This document shows positions 5,616 through 5,711 of a stretch of 5,711 nucleotides of DNA, piece after piece (positions within the stretch are counted from its first letter, which is position 1; each line of letters begins with the position of its first letter). Origin of the DNA: CAZYPH01 sp964649095 (GTDB lineage Bacteria > Bdellovibrionota > UBA1018 > UBA923); contig CAZYPH010000136.1 of NCBI GenBank assembly GCA_964649095.1, positions 1 to 5,711 of the forward strand, given 5' to 3'. The position numbers and the translations under genes are program-made. The notes under the pieces are model-generated. The model ran no database searches and had not been told where the DNA came from. It worked only from the letters and a program-made list of their open reading frames with translations.

Positions 5616-5711
5616 CGTAGCCCTCGGGTAAATCGCTTCTAAAACGCAACTGGTCGTGACGTCGCTGAGACGGTGTGGGATTTTCGGTGTTCAGACGGTC
5701 GGTGAGCGGGC
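5599..5711 (-). CDS. C-terminal tail of an unidentified upstream gene (partial)
   Basis: This is the end of an open frame that enters from the right edge of the window. It supplies 36 codons before a TAA at 5601-5599. The visible peptide starts PLTDRLNTEN and ends DLPEGYDVDFF. It is hydrophilic, mixed-charge, and has no membrane segment or recognisable motif. The stop lies 17 bases inside the MlaF-type ATPase gene in another frame, a tight overlap typical of translationally coupled operon neighbours. The other two minus-strand frames here contain stops (TGA near 5691, TAG near 5640). The stretch is short, so an open frame could occur by chance; the position and natural-looking composition favour a real gene. 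No function is proposed. Confidence 0.5.
   Translation of the reverse strand, partial: PLTDRLNTENPTPSQRRHDQLRFRSDLPEGYDVDFF
5621..5625 (-). promoter_or_regulatory. Ribosome binding site of the MlaF-type ATPase gene
   Basis: On the minus strand GAGGG is followed by the five bases CTACG and then ATG at 5615. This supports 5615 as the start, even though the upstream reading frame continues past it. The site lies inside the end of the upstream partial gene, as expected for coupled translation. Confidence 0.6.

Noticed and set aside
1..5711. CRISPR array, tRNA/rRNA genes, insertion sequence or phage attachment site
   Set aside because: I saw no regularly spaced direct repeats, tRNA-like cloverleaf, transposase-like frame or terminal inverted repeats. 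The only tandem repeats are the 9-bp duplication and low-complexity codon runs.

Overview
The window reads as a compact bacterial locus with every supported gene on the minus strand, so transcription runs from the right edge (base 5711) to the left edge (base 1). Four consecutive genes form a recognisable Mla/MCE-type lipid ABC transporter. This implies a cell envelope with a lipid-containing outer layer, most likely a diderm (Gram-negative) bacterium. The tight gene packing is bacterial. I cannot assign a phylum from these sequences.

Region by region, in transcription order: (1) 5711-5599 is the last 36 codons of an unidentified upstream gene, overlapping the next start. (2) 5615-4878 is an MlaF-type ATPase. 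(3) 4881-4084 is a first MlaE/YrbE-type permease, joined to the ATPase by an ATGA stop/start overlap. (4) 4082-3297 is a second, divergent MlaE/YrbE-type permease, one base after the first. (5) 3268-2468 is a membrane-anchored single-MCE-domain (MlaD-like) protein with a long helical C-terminal tail. (6) 2467-2312 is an intergenic spacer with a small stem-loop at the MCE stop codon, a GC-rich hairpin built around a tandem 9-bp duplication, and weak promoter-like elements. (7) 2311 to the left edge is one continuous open frame of at least 770 codons. It encodes a predicted exported protein with a folded-looking N-terminal domain of about 200 residues, followed by more than 500 residues rich in Ala, Pro, Thr and Ser. 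Its C-terminus lies outside the window.

How the parts fit: by family knowledge, the ATPase and the two permeases would form the inner-membrane engine, and the MCE protein would sit on its periplasmic face as a lipid-binding ring. Two different permeases suggest a heterodimeric core (as in mycobacterial YrbE pairs) rather than the homodimer of E. coli MlaE. No MlaC-like shuttle or MlaB-like STAS protein is visible. The large Ala/Pro-rich exported protein directly downstream is the least familiar part. A link to the transporter is suggested only by position and orientation.
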